The translations under genes and the position numbers were made by a program. The notes below the pieces were generated by a model. It worked only from the letters and a program-made list of their open reading frames with translations. It searched no databases and was not told where the DNA came from. Shown in pieces: positions 23,320-35,835 of a stretch of 64,000 bases of DNA. Where the stretch lies: contig JAMPIV010022926.1 in assembly GCA_024509875.1 (NCBI GenBank), positions 670,001 through 734,000 of the forward strand. Reading direction: 5' to 3'. Source of the DNA: Oreohelix idahoensis. Taxonomy: Eukaryota > Mollusca > Gastropoda > Stylommatophora > Oreohelicidae. How positions within the stretch are numbered: the stretch's first letter is position 1; each line of letters starts with the position of its first letter.

Positions 23320-24398
23320 ATATTCCAAAATATGCCACAATGGGCATGTAACGGGATCATTTACCCCTTACCTTACCTTAGATTCATGAAAGATAGGAAT
23401 GGCGCAGAGATTATATCCAACTGTTATTGTTGTTGTTAATCAGAATCGACCTTAGTGTCCTCCGGGCAAACTCATGTGTGCTCAGTCTCCCTCAGCAAAT
23501 GTTGAAGAGTACAAGAATGCTAATTGTACCTGTAGCACGCTGGTTGTACATACGATGGATGCATCCTCTCTCACATCCATTTCTGTTACTTGGTGGAGTA
23601 AAGCCGATTCCGACATAATATGTTCTGTTGGCACCTAGGAGACTGTGTGGGCGGAATGATTTAATTTTAGACGGAGTAATTAATTTTCGATGTAATCTAC
23701 TTTGTTAATTTGAATCCACGTTGGCAATATTTCACACACACGTGGGCTGTGTAAGGAAACACTCCTTGGCCATCTTTGTGGACGATGAACATGTGAGACA
23801 CGAGAGATGTAATCAAAGACGGTCTTCGTTTATGACCATCTTGGCGCTGTCTGACACAAGTGGCACACACCTTGGTTGCGGAGAAAAATGCGAGACCTGT
23901 GGGACGCACGACTGAGATAGTAGATAATGTGATCAGATTATTGCTTTAGAAGTTGGCGACATCGCCGGACTGGAAGACAAGATTATCATGTGGCATATGT
24001 AAGGTTTAAACTAAACCAGCGAAGTCAAGAGTTCAGCAGTAGGTAAATCGTATTCTTGTGCATTATGCATACTTGTATGTGTCGCGAGAGGTTCAGATGT
24101 TATTGAGAATGTAAGATATCCTGGACAAAAAAGATGTATCAGATGATACCAGGATAGTGCCAGATAAGAGACTGGTCTTACAAGAAATACCCCTTCTCTG
24201 AAAAGAGTAAAGGTGTATCGACAATCAAAGGTAGGATCAGCTGTATAAACCTTCAGGTATGATGATAGTGTTGGTTCCTGAATGTCTATGTGCTACCTCT
24301 CAAGATCCTCCCTTGAAGAATGTTTATTATTATTATTATTTGTATTGACTCTGCTAGGGGATTTATTAATTAAATGGGTAACTATATATATATATATA
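23320..24398. other. Unassigned non-coding sequence
   Basis: No gene recognised. It ends in a (TA)n run at 24383-24398 that served as the insertion site for the Tigger element. Confidence 0.4.
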
Positions 24399-24625
24399 CA
24401 GTAGAACTCCATTTATCCGAACCCCAATTATCCGAACATCCAATTATCCGAACACTTTTTCCAGAAAACAAAAAAAATCAGATGCCACAGTCACGTTAGA
24501 CTAAAATTCTGAATCTTTTGATGCGGCAAACTTCAAATGTGTGCGAACAATTTGTAGAGAATGGGATGGCTAATGTTCGGTCGCTTACGTACAGGAAGTC
24601 AGTTAGATCATAAAGTCAGTTAATA

Positions 24626-26976
24626 CAGTAGAACTCCATTTATCCGAACCCCAATTATCCGAACATCCAATTATCCGAACACTTTTTCCAGAAAAAAAAA
24701 AATCAATCGCCACCAGTCACGTTAGACTACATTTCTGAATCTTTTCATGCGGCAAGCTTCAAATGTGTGCGAACAATTTGTAGAGGATGGGTTGGGGTAA
24801 TGGTCGGTCGCTTACGTACAGGAAGTCAGTTAGATCATAAAGTCAGTTAATATCTGGTTTACCACTCCAGTGTACGTGTGCGTTCTAGGCAGAACACTGG
24901 CTAAACAGACAGTTCAACTTAAAATAATTGTGTCCTGCTACTACAGCAGAATAATTTTGGTGTACAAGTATTTCTCTGTGCGATATGGCATCTTCCAGTA
25001 GGCCTAAAGCATATAAAAGGAACCGCAATGTTTTGTCAATTGAAACGAAAACAGAAATTATCAAGAGACTAGGAAAAGGTGAAACTGTGTCTTCACTTGC
25101 GAGGATTTTCAATGTTGGGAAAGCTACCGTCTCTGACATCAGAAGTAATAAGGATAAAATTATGAGTTTTGCATCGAAATTGGATAGTGAAAATGGGTCG
25201 AAGAAACGTAAAACCACGAGAAATGCGAAATATTTGAAATTGGAAGAGGCTTTGTATATATGGTGTCTGCAAAGAAAAAGCAAATCGGAACCTATCTCTG
25301 GCTCTCTATTGTGTGAAAAGTCACTTCAATTCAACAGTCAACTTGACGGTCCTCCTGACTTTAAGGCTAGCCAGGGATGGTTAAGAAACTTTAAATCTCG
25401 TCATGGCATATGAGAACTGGAGATTCAAGGGGAATCTTTATCTAGCGATGCAACTGCCGCTGAAAATTTTAAAGAAACATTCTTGGCTTTTTTGGAAGAA
25501 GAAGGTTATTCACTCAATGATGTGTATAATGCCGATGAGACTGGCTTATACTGGAAATCATTGCCTCAAAAATCACTTGCATCTCAGTGCGAAGCAGCTG
25601 CCCCTGGATTTAAAAAGTGCAAAGAGAGAGTGACAATTTTGGTAGCCGCGAATGCCAGTGGAAGTCATCGTTTACCGGTGCTAATGATCGGCAAAGCCAA
25701 AAAACCACGTTGTTTAAGGAATGTGACATGTCTCCCATTGTGCTACAAAGCACAGAAGAGTGCTTGGATGAATAATGAAATATTTCTTGATTGGTATACA
25801 AATAAGTTCATCCCAAATGTGAAGAGGTTGAGAGAACAAGAAAAGAAAACTGGAAAAGTAATTCTTCTACTGGACAATGCACCATCTTATCCAGAGAAGG
25901 ATACATTGAATGCAGTTGATGCAAATTTTAAAGTAATTTTTCTGCCTCCCAATGTAACAGCACTGATTCAACCAATGAATCAGGGTGTTATAGCAAAGCT
26001 TAAAAAGATGTACAAGAAGGAAGTCCTGCGTCGTTTATTGTTGGCTGAAGATGAAGAAAGTGTGGTGGCGTTTTCTAAAAAGCTTAATCTCAAAGACTGC
26101 TGCTATATGTTAGCTGATGCTTGGACCACCCTGTCACAAGATAATCTCAACAAGGCTTGGAATAGATTGCTTGGGAAAAAAGGAGGAAATGAAACTACTG
26201 CAGTGGACACAAATGATGATTGTATAAATGAAGTTGTGGAACTGTTTCAATGCCCGGATTTTCGGACTGTGACAAAGATGATGCACACATGTGGCTAGAA
26301 GATGATAATGATTCTGGTTTTCAGTTTTTGAATGACGAAGAAATTTTGTCTTTTGTGCAAGAAGAAACCAAATACATGTAGTGACCGATGACGAAGACTC
26401 CTCAGAAGTACATGATGTACTTGTAGATTATGAAGAAAACCCAAAACGTCGACCAAGTCCTGAAGAGGCCTTTATAGCACTAGAATCAGCGATGGCTTGG
26501 TACGAGCAAGAAGATGACAGCTGTCCTACACAGCTTCTGCTGTTGACGAGAATGCGGAACTTAGCAGCCAAAAGGAGACTATCCAGTTTGGTGCAAAAGA
26601 GGATTCCTCATTATTTTAAATAGTGGGCTACATCTGTGCAAGTACATGTATACGTAAGTTGCGCCTGGTTTTGAATCGTTTGTAATGTTATTTTGAAAAC
26701 ATTTCTCCTTCTTAAAAAAAAAAAAAATTTAATACAAGTAGTACATGCACTGCAGTGTAATGAAAGATTTTGGTGATACAGTGATCTAATACAGTGTGGG
26801 TATTATTATTACAGTACAAGTAAATATGTTTTATAGTGTGTTTTCCTTGTGATGGTTAATTATTTTTAGAAATATGTGTACATGTACTCGATACATTATG
26901 TAATCCAATTATCCGAACATTTGATTATCCGAACGATGCTCGGTCCCATGGGGTTCGGATAAATGGAGTTCTACTG
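24626..26976 (+). mobile_element. Tigger/pogo transposon, inner copy
   Basis: 2351 bp, with the same terminal inverted repeats as the outer copy, flanked by TA at 24624-24625 and 26977-26978. Reading across the insertion, the outer sequence joins as GTCAGTTAATA then TCTGGTTTACC, exactly as in the inner copy's own 5' region. Confidence 0.95.
24985..26623 (+). pseudogene. Tigger/pogo transposase, inner copy
   Basis: The product would be a cut-and-paste transposase of the Tc1/mariner superfamily, pogo/Tigger group. The N-terminal helix-turn-helix ('LSIETKTEIIKRL', 'SSLARIFNVGKATVSDI', residues about 17-52) binds DNA. A CENP-B-type second helix-turn-helix ends at 'SQGWLRNFKSRHGI' near residue 143. 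The DDE catalytic domain has 'NADETGLYWK' and 'LLLDNAPS'. Breaks: CGA to TGA at 25411-25413; a 4-base loss near 26250 and a 1-base loss near 26365 relative to the outer copy. The third catalytic residue is also changed: 'QPMNQGVI' where the outer copy has 'QPMDQGVI'. It is certainly inactive. Confidence 0.92.
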
Positions 26977-27109
26977 TATCTGGTTTACCAATCCAGTGTA
27001 CGTGTGCGTTCTAGGTAGAACACTGGCTAAATAGACAGTTCAACTTAAAATAATTGTGTCTGCTACTACAGCAGAATAATTTTGGTGTACAAGTATTTCT
27101 CTATGCGAT

Positions 27110-28753
27110 ATGGCATCTTCCAGTAGGCCTAAAGCATATAAAAGGAACCGCAATGTTTTGTCAATTGAAACGAAAACAGAAATTATCAAGAGACTAGGAC
27201 AAGGTGAAACTGTGTCTTCACTTGCGAGGATTTTCAATGTTGGGAAAGCTACCGTCTCTGACATCAAAAGTAACAAGGATAAAATTATGAGTTTTGCATC
27301 GAAATTTGATAGTGAAAATGGGTCGAAGAAACGTAAAACCATGAGAAATGCGAAAGATGTGAAATTAGAAGAGGCTTTGTATATATGGTTTGTGCAAAGA
27401 AGAAGCAAAGGGGAACCTATCTCTGGTTCTCTGTTGTGTGAAAAGGCACTTCCGTTCAACAATCAACTTGACGGTCCTCCTGACTTTAAGGCTAGCCAGG
27501 GATGGTTAAGAAACTTTAAATCTCGTCATGGCATACGAGAATTGGAGATTCAAGGGGAATCTTTATCTAGCGATGGAACTGCCGCTAAAAATTTTAAAGA
27601 AACATTCTTGGCTTTTTTGGAAGAAGAAGGTTATTCACTCGATGATGTGTATAATGCCGATGAGACTGGCTTATACTGGAAATCATTGCCTCAAAAATCA
27701 CTTGCATCTCAGCGCGAAGCAGCTGCCCCTGGGTTTAAAAAGTGCAAAGAGAGAGTAACAATTTTGGTAGCCGCGAATGCCAGTGGAAGTCATCGTTTAC
27801 CGGTGCTAATGATCGGCAAAGCCAAAAAACCACGTTGTATAAAGAATGTGACATGTCTCCCATTGTGTTACAAAGCACAGAAGAGTGCTTGGATGAATAG
27901 TGAAATATTTCTTGATTGATATACAAATCAGTTCATCCCAAATGTGAAGAGGCTGAGAGAACAAGAAAAGAAAACCGGAAAAGTAATTCTTCTACTGGAC
28001 AATGCACCATCTCATCCAGAGACGGATACATTGAATGCAGTTGATGCAAATTTTAAAGTAATTTTTCTGCCTCCCAATGTAACAGCACTGATTCAACCAA
28101 TGGATCAGGGTGTTATAGCAAAGCTTAAAGAGATGTACAAGAAGGAAGTCCTGCGTCGTTTATTGTTGGCTGAAGATGAAGAAAGTGTGGTGGCGTTTTC
28201 CAAAAAGCTTAATCTCAAAGACTGCTGATATATGTTAGCTGATGCTTGGACCACCCTGTCATAAGATAATCTCAACAAGGCTTGGAATAGATTGCGTGGG
28301 AAAAAAGGAGGAAATGAAACTACTGCAGTGGACACAAATGATGATTGTATAAATGAAGTTGTGGAACTGTTTCAAGCAATGCCCGGATTTTCGGACTGTG
28401 ACAAAGATGATGCACACATGTGGCTAGAAGATGATAATGATTCTGGTTTTCAGTTTTTGAATGACGAAGAAATTTTGTCTTGTGTGCAAGAAAAAAACCA
28501 AATACATGAAGTGACCGATGATGAAGACTCCTCAGAAGTACATGATGTACTTGTAGATTATGAAGAAAAACCAAAACGTCGACCAAGTCCTGAAGAGGCC
28601 TTTATAGCACTAGAAACAGCGATGGCTTGGTACGAGCAAGAAGATGACAGCTGTCCTACACAGCTTCTGCTGTTGAAGAGAATGCGGGACTTAGCAGCCA
28701 AAAGGAGACTATCCAGTTTGGTGCAAAAGAGGATTCCTCATTATTTTAAATAG
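27110..28753 (+). pseudogene. Tigger/pogo transposase, outer copy
   Basis: One continuous frame of 548 codons from ATG to TAG with no frameshift, interrupted by three stops: TGA at 27917-27919 (TGG in the inner copy), TGA at 28226-28228 (TGC in the inner copy) and TAA at 28262-28264 (CAA in the inner copy). Domains are as in the inner copy. All three catalytic acids look present ('NADETGLYWK', 'LLLDNAPSH', 'QPMDQGVI'). The acidic C-terminal tail ('DDEDSSEVHDVLVDYEE') ends in 'KRIPHYFK'. It is a recently killed transposase gene. Confidence 0.93.
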
Positions 28754-29099
28754 TGGGCTACATCTGTGCAAGTACATATATACGTAAGTTGCGCCTGGTT
28801 TTGAATCGTTTGTAATGTTATTTTGAAAACACTTCTCTTTCTTAACAAAAATAATTAATACAAGTAGTACATGCACTGCAGTGTAATAAAAGATTTTGGT
28901 GATACAGTGATCTAATACAGTGTGGGTATTATTATTACAGTACAAGTAAATATGTTTTATAGTGTATTTTCCTTGTGATGGTTAATTATTTTTAGAAATA
29001 TGTGTACATGTACTCGATACATTATGTAATCCAATTATCCGAACATTTGATTATCCGAACGATGCTCGGTCCCATGGGGTTCGGATAAATGGAGTTCTA

Positions 29100-29102
<3 letters not shown>

Positions 29103-29139
<37 letters not shown>
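29103..29139. repeat. (TA)n microsatellite
   Basis: Flanks the right end of the outer Tigger element; part of its original target. Confidence 0.85.
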
Positions 29140-29141
<2 letters not shown>

Positions 29142-31194
29142 ACCAGAACTTGAACTCAATTTAAATAATTCAGCAAGACTGATTGTACATATTTACAATT
29201 TATTGAATCTATACCGTTTATCTTTTCGGTTAGGTAACTTAAAAGAATTCAAATGTTTTTACATAATAAAATAAATAAACATAGAATGTCAATTTTCAAA
29301 ATAGATCAATATGATGACTTTCTTTTCAATTATTATGTATCTAAATGGATCAATATGATGAATTTTCTATTAAATATTAATTATCTATTACACATATGTT
29401 TTGTCACTTTCACTGGACTGTGGAGTTACTAATCATTTTAATAATATCCACCATGAGTCATCACTCACTAGGTTTGTGTTATTTGAATTTTATTTAGTAA
29501 ATATAGTCTCTGGATAGTCTGACCAGTGGATTTGCTTATCCACTTATCTGCTATGTTGAGATGAATCCTCTCTAGCACTGAACACTCCAGATCTGAAGGT
29601 CCAGGCTGGGAAATCTTGGTATCTAGTTCTATGATCTTCAAGAACTTTCCCACCACAGAGGTAGATGTCTCGTACAATTTTGGTAGTTGCAGGATAAAAC
29701 CTAGAACAAAATCAAACACAACCTCTATATGTTCCATCACTACCCTATCATCACATACAAGGGACATGACGAACAATGTCAGACATTGTGCTAACAATAT
29801 GCACAGGACAATTTACCTCGACACCACTCACAGCCAGTTCAATGTGACTACACTTTCTTTATAAATCCCCAGTTAGATCCATTTGTCCATGATCCGCCTC
29901 CATACAATGATTTGGTATAGTATAACATACTAAGTAATACCTTGATCAATACATATTAATAAATCCTGTCATTCTTTCTTATGTTCCTGATCAGTGTGTC
30001 GTTACTCCAAGAAATACTCCTTCAAATATTTTATCAAACTTACAGGCGTACTTTTGCCATCATTCTCAATTATGCTACACATTTACAAGGCTGGCTTTCC
30101 TCCAATTGTACACAGATGCTGGCATTTTCGCCGACAACACACTCGTCCTGTACTTTTTCTTAACACATTCTACACTGTTAATGTGTATAATGTGCATCCT
30201 AGGTCTGCTAGAGCAGTATGCAGTGGCAAAGTATATGACTGATACAACACTTTTGCCAACTCCTGAAGTAATCTGATCATCAAAAGAAATCCCCCCGTCC
30301 GACAAGTGGGGACTTCTTGTGATGATCAGATTGCTTCCTGTTGTATCGCTAATAAAACTGAGGCGTATTTTTGCCTTCTGTTCAATGTGCAAAATATTTA
30401 ATATTCATTATCTTTGTTAATTCTGGGCCGATTTTGATCATTTAAAGCTTGAATTATTCTGTGAATTTTCCGTTACCGATCTATATAATAATTAGTTAGG
30501 TAGCAAAATGCATTTAAATCTATGCAGACTTTAACTAGCTAAATTGGGGACTACCCTGATATATAGATGTCATTTCACACGATCTGTCTCTTTAACTAAA
30601 CCACTATTCGAGGAAGTCTTTGCACCTACCTCTAAAGTAACATTCCCGTTGTTGAAATATATACTCCTTCCCGTTTAAATTCCTTTAATCCTTTTGAAAT
30701 TAAATATCTTCGTACTGGAAGTTGCACAAAATGGGTCTCCATGTTAAGCATAAAATGTTTCATTATACACACCAAGAAGGGAGTGTTTTCATTGGCTATT
30801 GTATCAGACCGTTTTCCCATAGTATGGCTTACGGTAAATATGACCGTGTTGTGAGACAGACCAAATCACGACAGTATGATAAAGAAGAAGGAAGAGAAAG
30901 AAGGAAGAAGAACACAGAAGACGAAGAAGAAGAAAAGACATCATGTGTTGGTCTAAAATCTAAAACACCAGACAAGGATCGTGGAAAACTAGTAGTTCAT
31001 GACAACTGACAAGCACAAGGAGAGGTAAGGGTTTAACAGAAGAGAGAGAAATACAGTCCGCCGTAAAAGAACCATATGGAAATGGACTCTATGCAGAGGT
31101 CCTTGACACGGAACCATATGTGGCATATGAAAATTTTAGAACTCAGCTTCATTATCCGATCAGAGTATGATCTTCTAACATCGAATGGAAACCT
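29140..31194. other. Unassigned sequence; one unexplained open frame
   Basis: A minus-strand frame at 29468-29797 (109 residues, no ATG at its start; 'VVFDFVLGFILQLPKLYETS') has a protein-like composition but no motif I recognise. I do not claim it as a gene. A purine-rich GAAGAAG stretch lies near 30880-30945. The inverted repeat at 30241-30347 is listed separately. Confidence 0.3.
30241..30347. repeat. Fold-back inverted repeat
   Basis: The arms start GATACAACA and end TGTTGTATC and share AATCTGATCATCA / TGATGATCAGATT and AATCCCC / GGGGACTT. The loop is about 10-15 nt. Transcribed, it would form a long hairpin. It may be a MITE or a fold-back remnant; no flanking duplication was identified. 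Confidence 0.8.
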
Positions 31195-31625
31195 TGTGAA
31201 ATGTGGAAAATGCGAAGATTCTGTGTGTCCCCAAAACAACAACCAAAAATCTATAGACATTCATAAATGGGTGCTTGCGTAGGATGGAAGTGGTAAAGGG
31301 CAGATCACTAATGTGGAACTGAAGACAAGAGCCATACATGCGCCAGTGGAACAATCATCGAGAAGAAGACTATGGCTACAGACAGGACACACATTAAGGA
31401 AACCTGTTGATAGCATTACAAGACATTCCGTGCTCTGGAATTCCCAGAGCAACAAAAAGCAGATATAGACCAAAAAGCACACGGAGAAGAGAACTGGAGA
31501 CATAAATGAAAATGATTAGGAAAACATGAAAATACATTGGAGCTGATGGCACGGGACAGGAAGACTTGGCACATGTTTCCTCAACGCCTATGCTCCTTGG
31601 GGAAGTGAAGAATAATGACGCGGGT
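31195..31625 (+). mobile_element. LINE family A, 3' fragment
   Basis: It matches 62277-62640 in order: GGGTGCTTGCGTAGGAT, ACACATTAAGGAAACCTGTT, GATAGCATTACAAG, ATGGCACGGGACAGGAAG and CCTATGCTCC. Frames are broken. A poly(C) run follows at 31629-31639. Confidence 0.85.
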
Positions 31626-31759
31626 CTCCCCCCCCCCCCAGCCTTTTATTTTTTGAGGCCAAGAACAGTAAACACTGGAACATGTACTATCAGCATGCAT
31701 GGCCTTGAGGAGGGCAGTAAACATGGCGACTCAACAACGTACTATATGAGCTTATTGCT

Positions 31760-33828
31760 TGTGGTGAAGTGGGATGTTATAAATATTTATAGGGGACTTA
31801 GTGTACTGACTGAGATCAGCTGTGAAGGTATCTATATCTAATAAGTGTAGTGTATTATAGATAACCTTACTTGCTGCCACATATATATATATCTCAGTCA
31901 GAATTATTCTGGAATAGTGTGATGACTACGTTGTATGTCTAGGGTATGTGTATGATGAAGTGTAAGTCATAACAACAACAGACGGATAAACAATTTAATT
32001 TATTCCACCACACTTGACAACACTGTGACACTCACATACATATAACACTCTAAAGGATAACTTAAAGGAGTCACTGATAACTTTTCAAATAACAATATGT
32101 ATTCATTGCTGTTATGAATGAATATGTGTCCTGATTCAATTACAAAGGGAACCAGGAATCACAATCAATTTTACTTACAAGTTATATGTACAGAATTTAT
32201 CAATATGAATATTGTAATGACATATATTATTAAAAGTATCCTATGTGTGTCAGTTGTGTAGTAGTAATATGAGGTAATACTGGTTTTGTTTTGTTCAAGC
32301 TCTGTTGGTATTTGTCATCATGACTTCAATAGTTTGTCTTTAGGGGAACTATTATGGGAGATGTTCTCAGTTCCTGATATTAACACAATTTAATTCCCCT
32401 CTTAATGTTATTTTTACAAGGTCATTTTAAGCTGGGGTACATAATTTTGAGCTCAGCTGGCCACATCAGCTTATCTGGCGTGATGGCGGCAGGAACAGAC
32501 TCCTCTGCTCGACTCTCCCCTCGGCTCTGGAGACACCTCACTGATAGCTAAATGGACCAAGGAGTATGCTGTCCGACTCTGGATTCAGCAAAGCTCTGAC
32601 CAGGTGCTGCTCAATACCATCAAGACCACGGTCCCACAATTCATGGAAACAAACACAGATACGTTGATTAGCAATGAATTCTGGCACAAAATACTGGCAC
32701 AAATTCCCATCTGCTTATGTTCCAGGCTTTTATTTAACACAAATATGAGCTGGCTTCAACGCACTGTTGCTTTATCAAGCTTATTTGCACTAGTGGTCTC
32801 GAACTAACGCTCCTAAGTGAGTATATCAGCGAGTCTAGCCAATGGAGCCACGTTTCGACAAGTGTTTGAAAAAATGTTACCTTTCCACGTCTCCCCTAAC
32901 AACGATAGATAGTATTTATAGCCCGACCAATCGTGGTTAGTCTTTCATTTGTTGCGCTCCAATCAATTTGGAGTTTACATGGTAGGCTATTTCTGTAACG
33001 TAAGGTTTTTTTCAAACACGTTATAAAAAAATTTTATGAGCAGAAATGATTCCATGTTGTCAGGCATCCCCACTATTTTATTTTGGTTATAATTTATTAA
33101 TTCCTGGACTATTTGCGTAACGTTTTACATATTCTTTGTCAGCAAGCCCTAAGGAACCCAAATAGCCAAATTTAAAAGAGCTACGTGGCTGCGTTCAAAA
33201 TATGCAATTTCTTCTACCTCCTGTTTCGAAGATGTGCTGTCTGGGTACTGTAATGTTTTCAAACGTAAACCCATCTATTGTCATCTTTCCTTATAAGCGT
33301 TTTTCAGGATTTTAAAACCTAACTCTGGGATGGGTAATGGATTTTATCACTGTTCGTCCGAAAAAGTTAGTGCATGTAGCCTAACACGCGTGATAGTAGT
33401 AATTGTGTATCGCGTTACGCTTGTTGGGGGTGGCATTAATAGCGAGACGCGTGTTTAATTTTGCATGCGTTCCTGATTTTATTCGCCCCTCTCTCTTTCT
33501 ATTTGAGTCCATCTGTTCGTTCGTTTTGGTAACGCAGTATAATTAATGTTAGGATTAATTTAGGTCATTACGCAGTCTGCCTCTCAATGTTTTTCCAAGA
33601 AATACAGCACACGTTTCATTGAAGAAAGCGGGTATAATACAGTAAGCTTTTACTATCAACGTGAAAGCGTTACAATTTGCAGACGAAGCAGAAAACAAGG
33701 GGGATTTCGAGTACCTTCTTTGTGACAGCACTGTTATTTTACCATTGCTCTTTTCTTTATTAATTTTATTTGTTAGGCTTCATATTTACCTAATAATTTA
33801 TATATGTGGATTAGAATATTCCACGACA
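31760..33828 (-). repeat. Gypsy element 2, 3' LTR
   Basis: 2069 bp. It shares with the element 1 LTR the subterminal word TAGTGTACTG and TCAGCTGTGAAGG, which shows the two LTRs are related. Most of the rest differs. Confidence 0.95.
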
Positions 33829-33842
33829 CCTCCCCTCTTAAA
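33829..33842 (-). promoter_or_regulatory. Polypurine tract of Gypsy element 2
   Basis: On the element's strand TTTAAGAGGGGAGG directly precedes the 3' LTR. Confidence 0.75.
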
Positions 33843-33895
33843 ACAGACATTATATGTCAGTCCTTTATTCTATATACACATAGAGAAATTTATTA

Positions 33896-34600
33896 TTATT
33901 TCTGGGGTTTACGGTGATTCTCATCACACGGATGGCGGCTTAAAAAATCCGCTCCCAAATTGGTTTTTCCAGATATATACTCAATGCTAAAATTATATGG
34001 AGCCAAAAGTAAAGACCATCGGAGTAACCTGGAGTTCTCATGCCTAGCCTGTGCTAGAAACGATAAAGGTTTGTGGTCTGTTTGCAACTTAAATGCCTTC
34101 CCATATAGATAAATATTGAATTTCTTTATCGCCCATATTACTGCAAGACATTCTTTTTCGCTAGTTGAGTAGTTGATTTCAGCTTTATTCAACTTTCTGC
34201 TAGCATATGCCACTGGGCTTAATTCCCCATCCAATGCATCTGATTTCTGTAGTAGAGTTGCACCTAACCCAATATTACTTGCATCCGTCCTTACTATGAA
34301 TTCTTGACTTAAGTCAGGTAATTTCAAAATGGGTTTACTTGTGAGCTTTTCCTTCAATTCTTGGTAAGTCATTTCACATTGTGGTGTCCATGTAATGCGA
34401 TCTGGATGTCCTTTACGTGTCAATTCAGTTAACGGTGCACATATGGAATTAAAGTTTTTGATATACTTCTGGTAGAAACCACATAATGAGACAAAGGATC
34501 TCACGTCCTTCTTGGTTTGTGGTCTCGGGGCTTTCTGTAGTTTCTCTAAATTCTTTGGGTCAGGGGTCATGTTTCCCTGATAAACTGTGTGTGTCCCAAA
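33896..34600 (-). pseudogene. pol: Gypsy element 2 pol: RT thumb and RNase H
   Basis: A 224-residue frame beginning 'MTPDPKNLEKLQKAPRP', the RT connection region. RNase H follows, with 'RTDASNIGLGATLLQ', 'YSTSEKECLAVIWAI' and 'TDHKPLSF', and it closes at 'ADFLSRHPCDE'. The stop is 67 bp from the LTR. It is separated from the RT palm by an extra two bases in a (CA)n-like stretch near 34592-34602, where element 1 reads through. Confidence 0.9.
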
Positions 34601-35478
34601 AATTCCAATTCTTTACATCCAACGCAACATTTGGTTGGTCGGGCTGTTAAATTTGCCTCCCTAAGTCGATCAAACAGCATGTTCAGAGAGTCAATGTGTT
34701 CCTCAAATGTTTCTGTTGCTATAAGGATATCATCCATAAAATTTGTTATACAGGGATTATTCAGAGGATCCAATAATTTTCTCATCATTCTAGAGAAGAC
34801 ACTAGGCGCATTCTTCAATCCAAATGGCAATCTATTAAACTCATAGTGTCCTTCTGAGGTACTAAAAGCTAGGTATGGTCTAACCTCAGGCTTTACTGGA
34901 ATCTGATAGTATCCTTTACTCAGATCCACTTTTGAGAAATATTTAGCTTTATTTAGTCTGGCAAACAGCTGATTTGTTGTATCCGGCAATGGATCCACCT
35001 GTCCTTCTGTAATAGCATTCAGTCTCCTGTAATCTATACAGAGTCTATGTTCTCCAGAGGGCTTCCTTAAGAGTACCACCCCGGAACTATACGAAGACTC
35101 ACTGTGCGAAATAATTCCTTCCTTCAATAGATAGTCTATCTCTTCCTTCAAAGCTTTCTCCTTAGCAAACGGAATCGAATATGGTTTCATACAGACAGGT
35201 GTGGAGTCTATTAGTTTCATATCATATTCCAATAGGTTTGTATGCCCTGGTCGGTCTGTTAACACCTCTGCATGATTATTTAGAACCTGTTGCACTCTCT
35301 CTTTCTGAGTTTTCGTTAAATGTGTACTGATTTTCACCTGTGCTGCTGTCTCACAGGGTTGTAATGGATATTCAAATGATGAAAGTGGTTCCTTTTTCAT
35401 CTCCATGGCGATGGACAAGGTCAACAAGTGTGTCTCTTCCTGATGTTCTCTTTCCAAATATTTCTTCAGGAGATTCAC
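34567..35478 (-). pseudogene. pol: Gypsy element 2 pol: reverse transcriptase
   Basis: A 303-residue frame with 'EEIDYLLKEGIISHSESSYSS', 'CIDYRRLNAITEGQVDPLPD', 'KVDLSKGYYQIP', 'LPFGLKNAPSVF' and the catalytic 'FMDDIL' near residue 248. At its start a frameshift near 35490 separates it from the integrase C-terminal domain; at its end another separates it from RNase H. By eye the sequence is about three-quarters or more identical to element 1. Confidence 0.9.
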
Positions 35479-35489
35479 ATGATAGATTT

Positions 35490-35835
35490 TTTTCTTTCCC
35501 CTTCTTATCTATCTTATAATTTGTTCTAGATACCTTCTCTAAAACTGTATATGGACCCTGCCATCCAATTTGTAACTTATTCTGACTCCCGGGCAAAAGA
35601 AGCAGTACCTTCTCTCTCCCACAGCCAAATTTCTGTCTTTCGCCTTCCTGTTATAATAGGCAGCATGTTTCTTCCTGGCTTGTTTTCAAATTTTCATTGG
35701 CAAGTTTCCAGCCAGTTTTTAACCGAGTGGTCAGCTCATTCACATATTGGTATGAAGATGTAATGTTTTCCTCTGCCTTTTCATCAGTCCACGTTCTTAA
35801 CAAAGCTACATGTGGACCTTTAATTGTGTGGACCT
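35490..35835 (-). pseudogene. Gypsy element 2: integrase C-terminal (GPY) domain
   Basis: Minus-strand sense runs from 'GPHVALLRTWTDEKAEENI' at about 35820, through 'SYQYVNELTTRL', to 'GWQGPYTVLEKVSRTNYKID'. At least one frameshift lies near 35610-35690. The first residues fit the 'RGP' segment that in complete Gypsy integrases directly follows the catalytic core, but the core itself is not upstream. Confidence 0.8.

Larger units (their letters stand above)
24399..29102 (+). mobile_element. Tigger/pogo transposon, outer copy (split by the inner copy)
   Basis: The left end is 24399-24625 and the remainder is 26979-29102, together about 2351 bp. The termini are CAGTAGAACTCCATTTATCC and its inverse. 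Within each end a word of the form ATTATCCGAAC is repeated three times, probably as transposase-binding sites. It was inserted in a (TA)n run. A second element of the same family and length later entered its 5' non-coding region at a TA. Confidence 0.93.

Noticed and set aside
29468..29797. 109-residue minus-strand frame of protein-like composition
   Set aside because: No start codon at its beginning, no recognised motif, and no splice context I can defend. Left as unexplained.
32604..32807. 67-residue frame repeated at 38896-39099
   Set aside because: Same reason: LTR duplication of Gypsy element 2.
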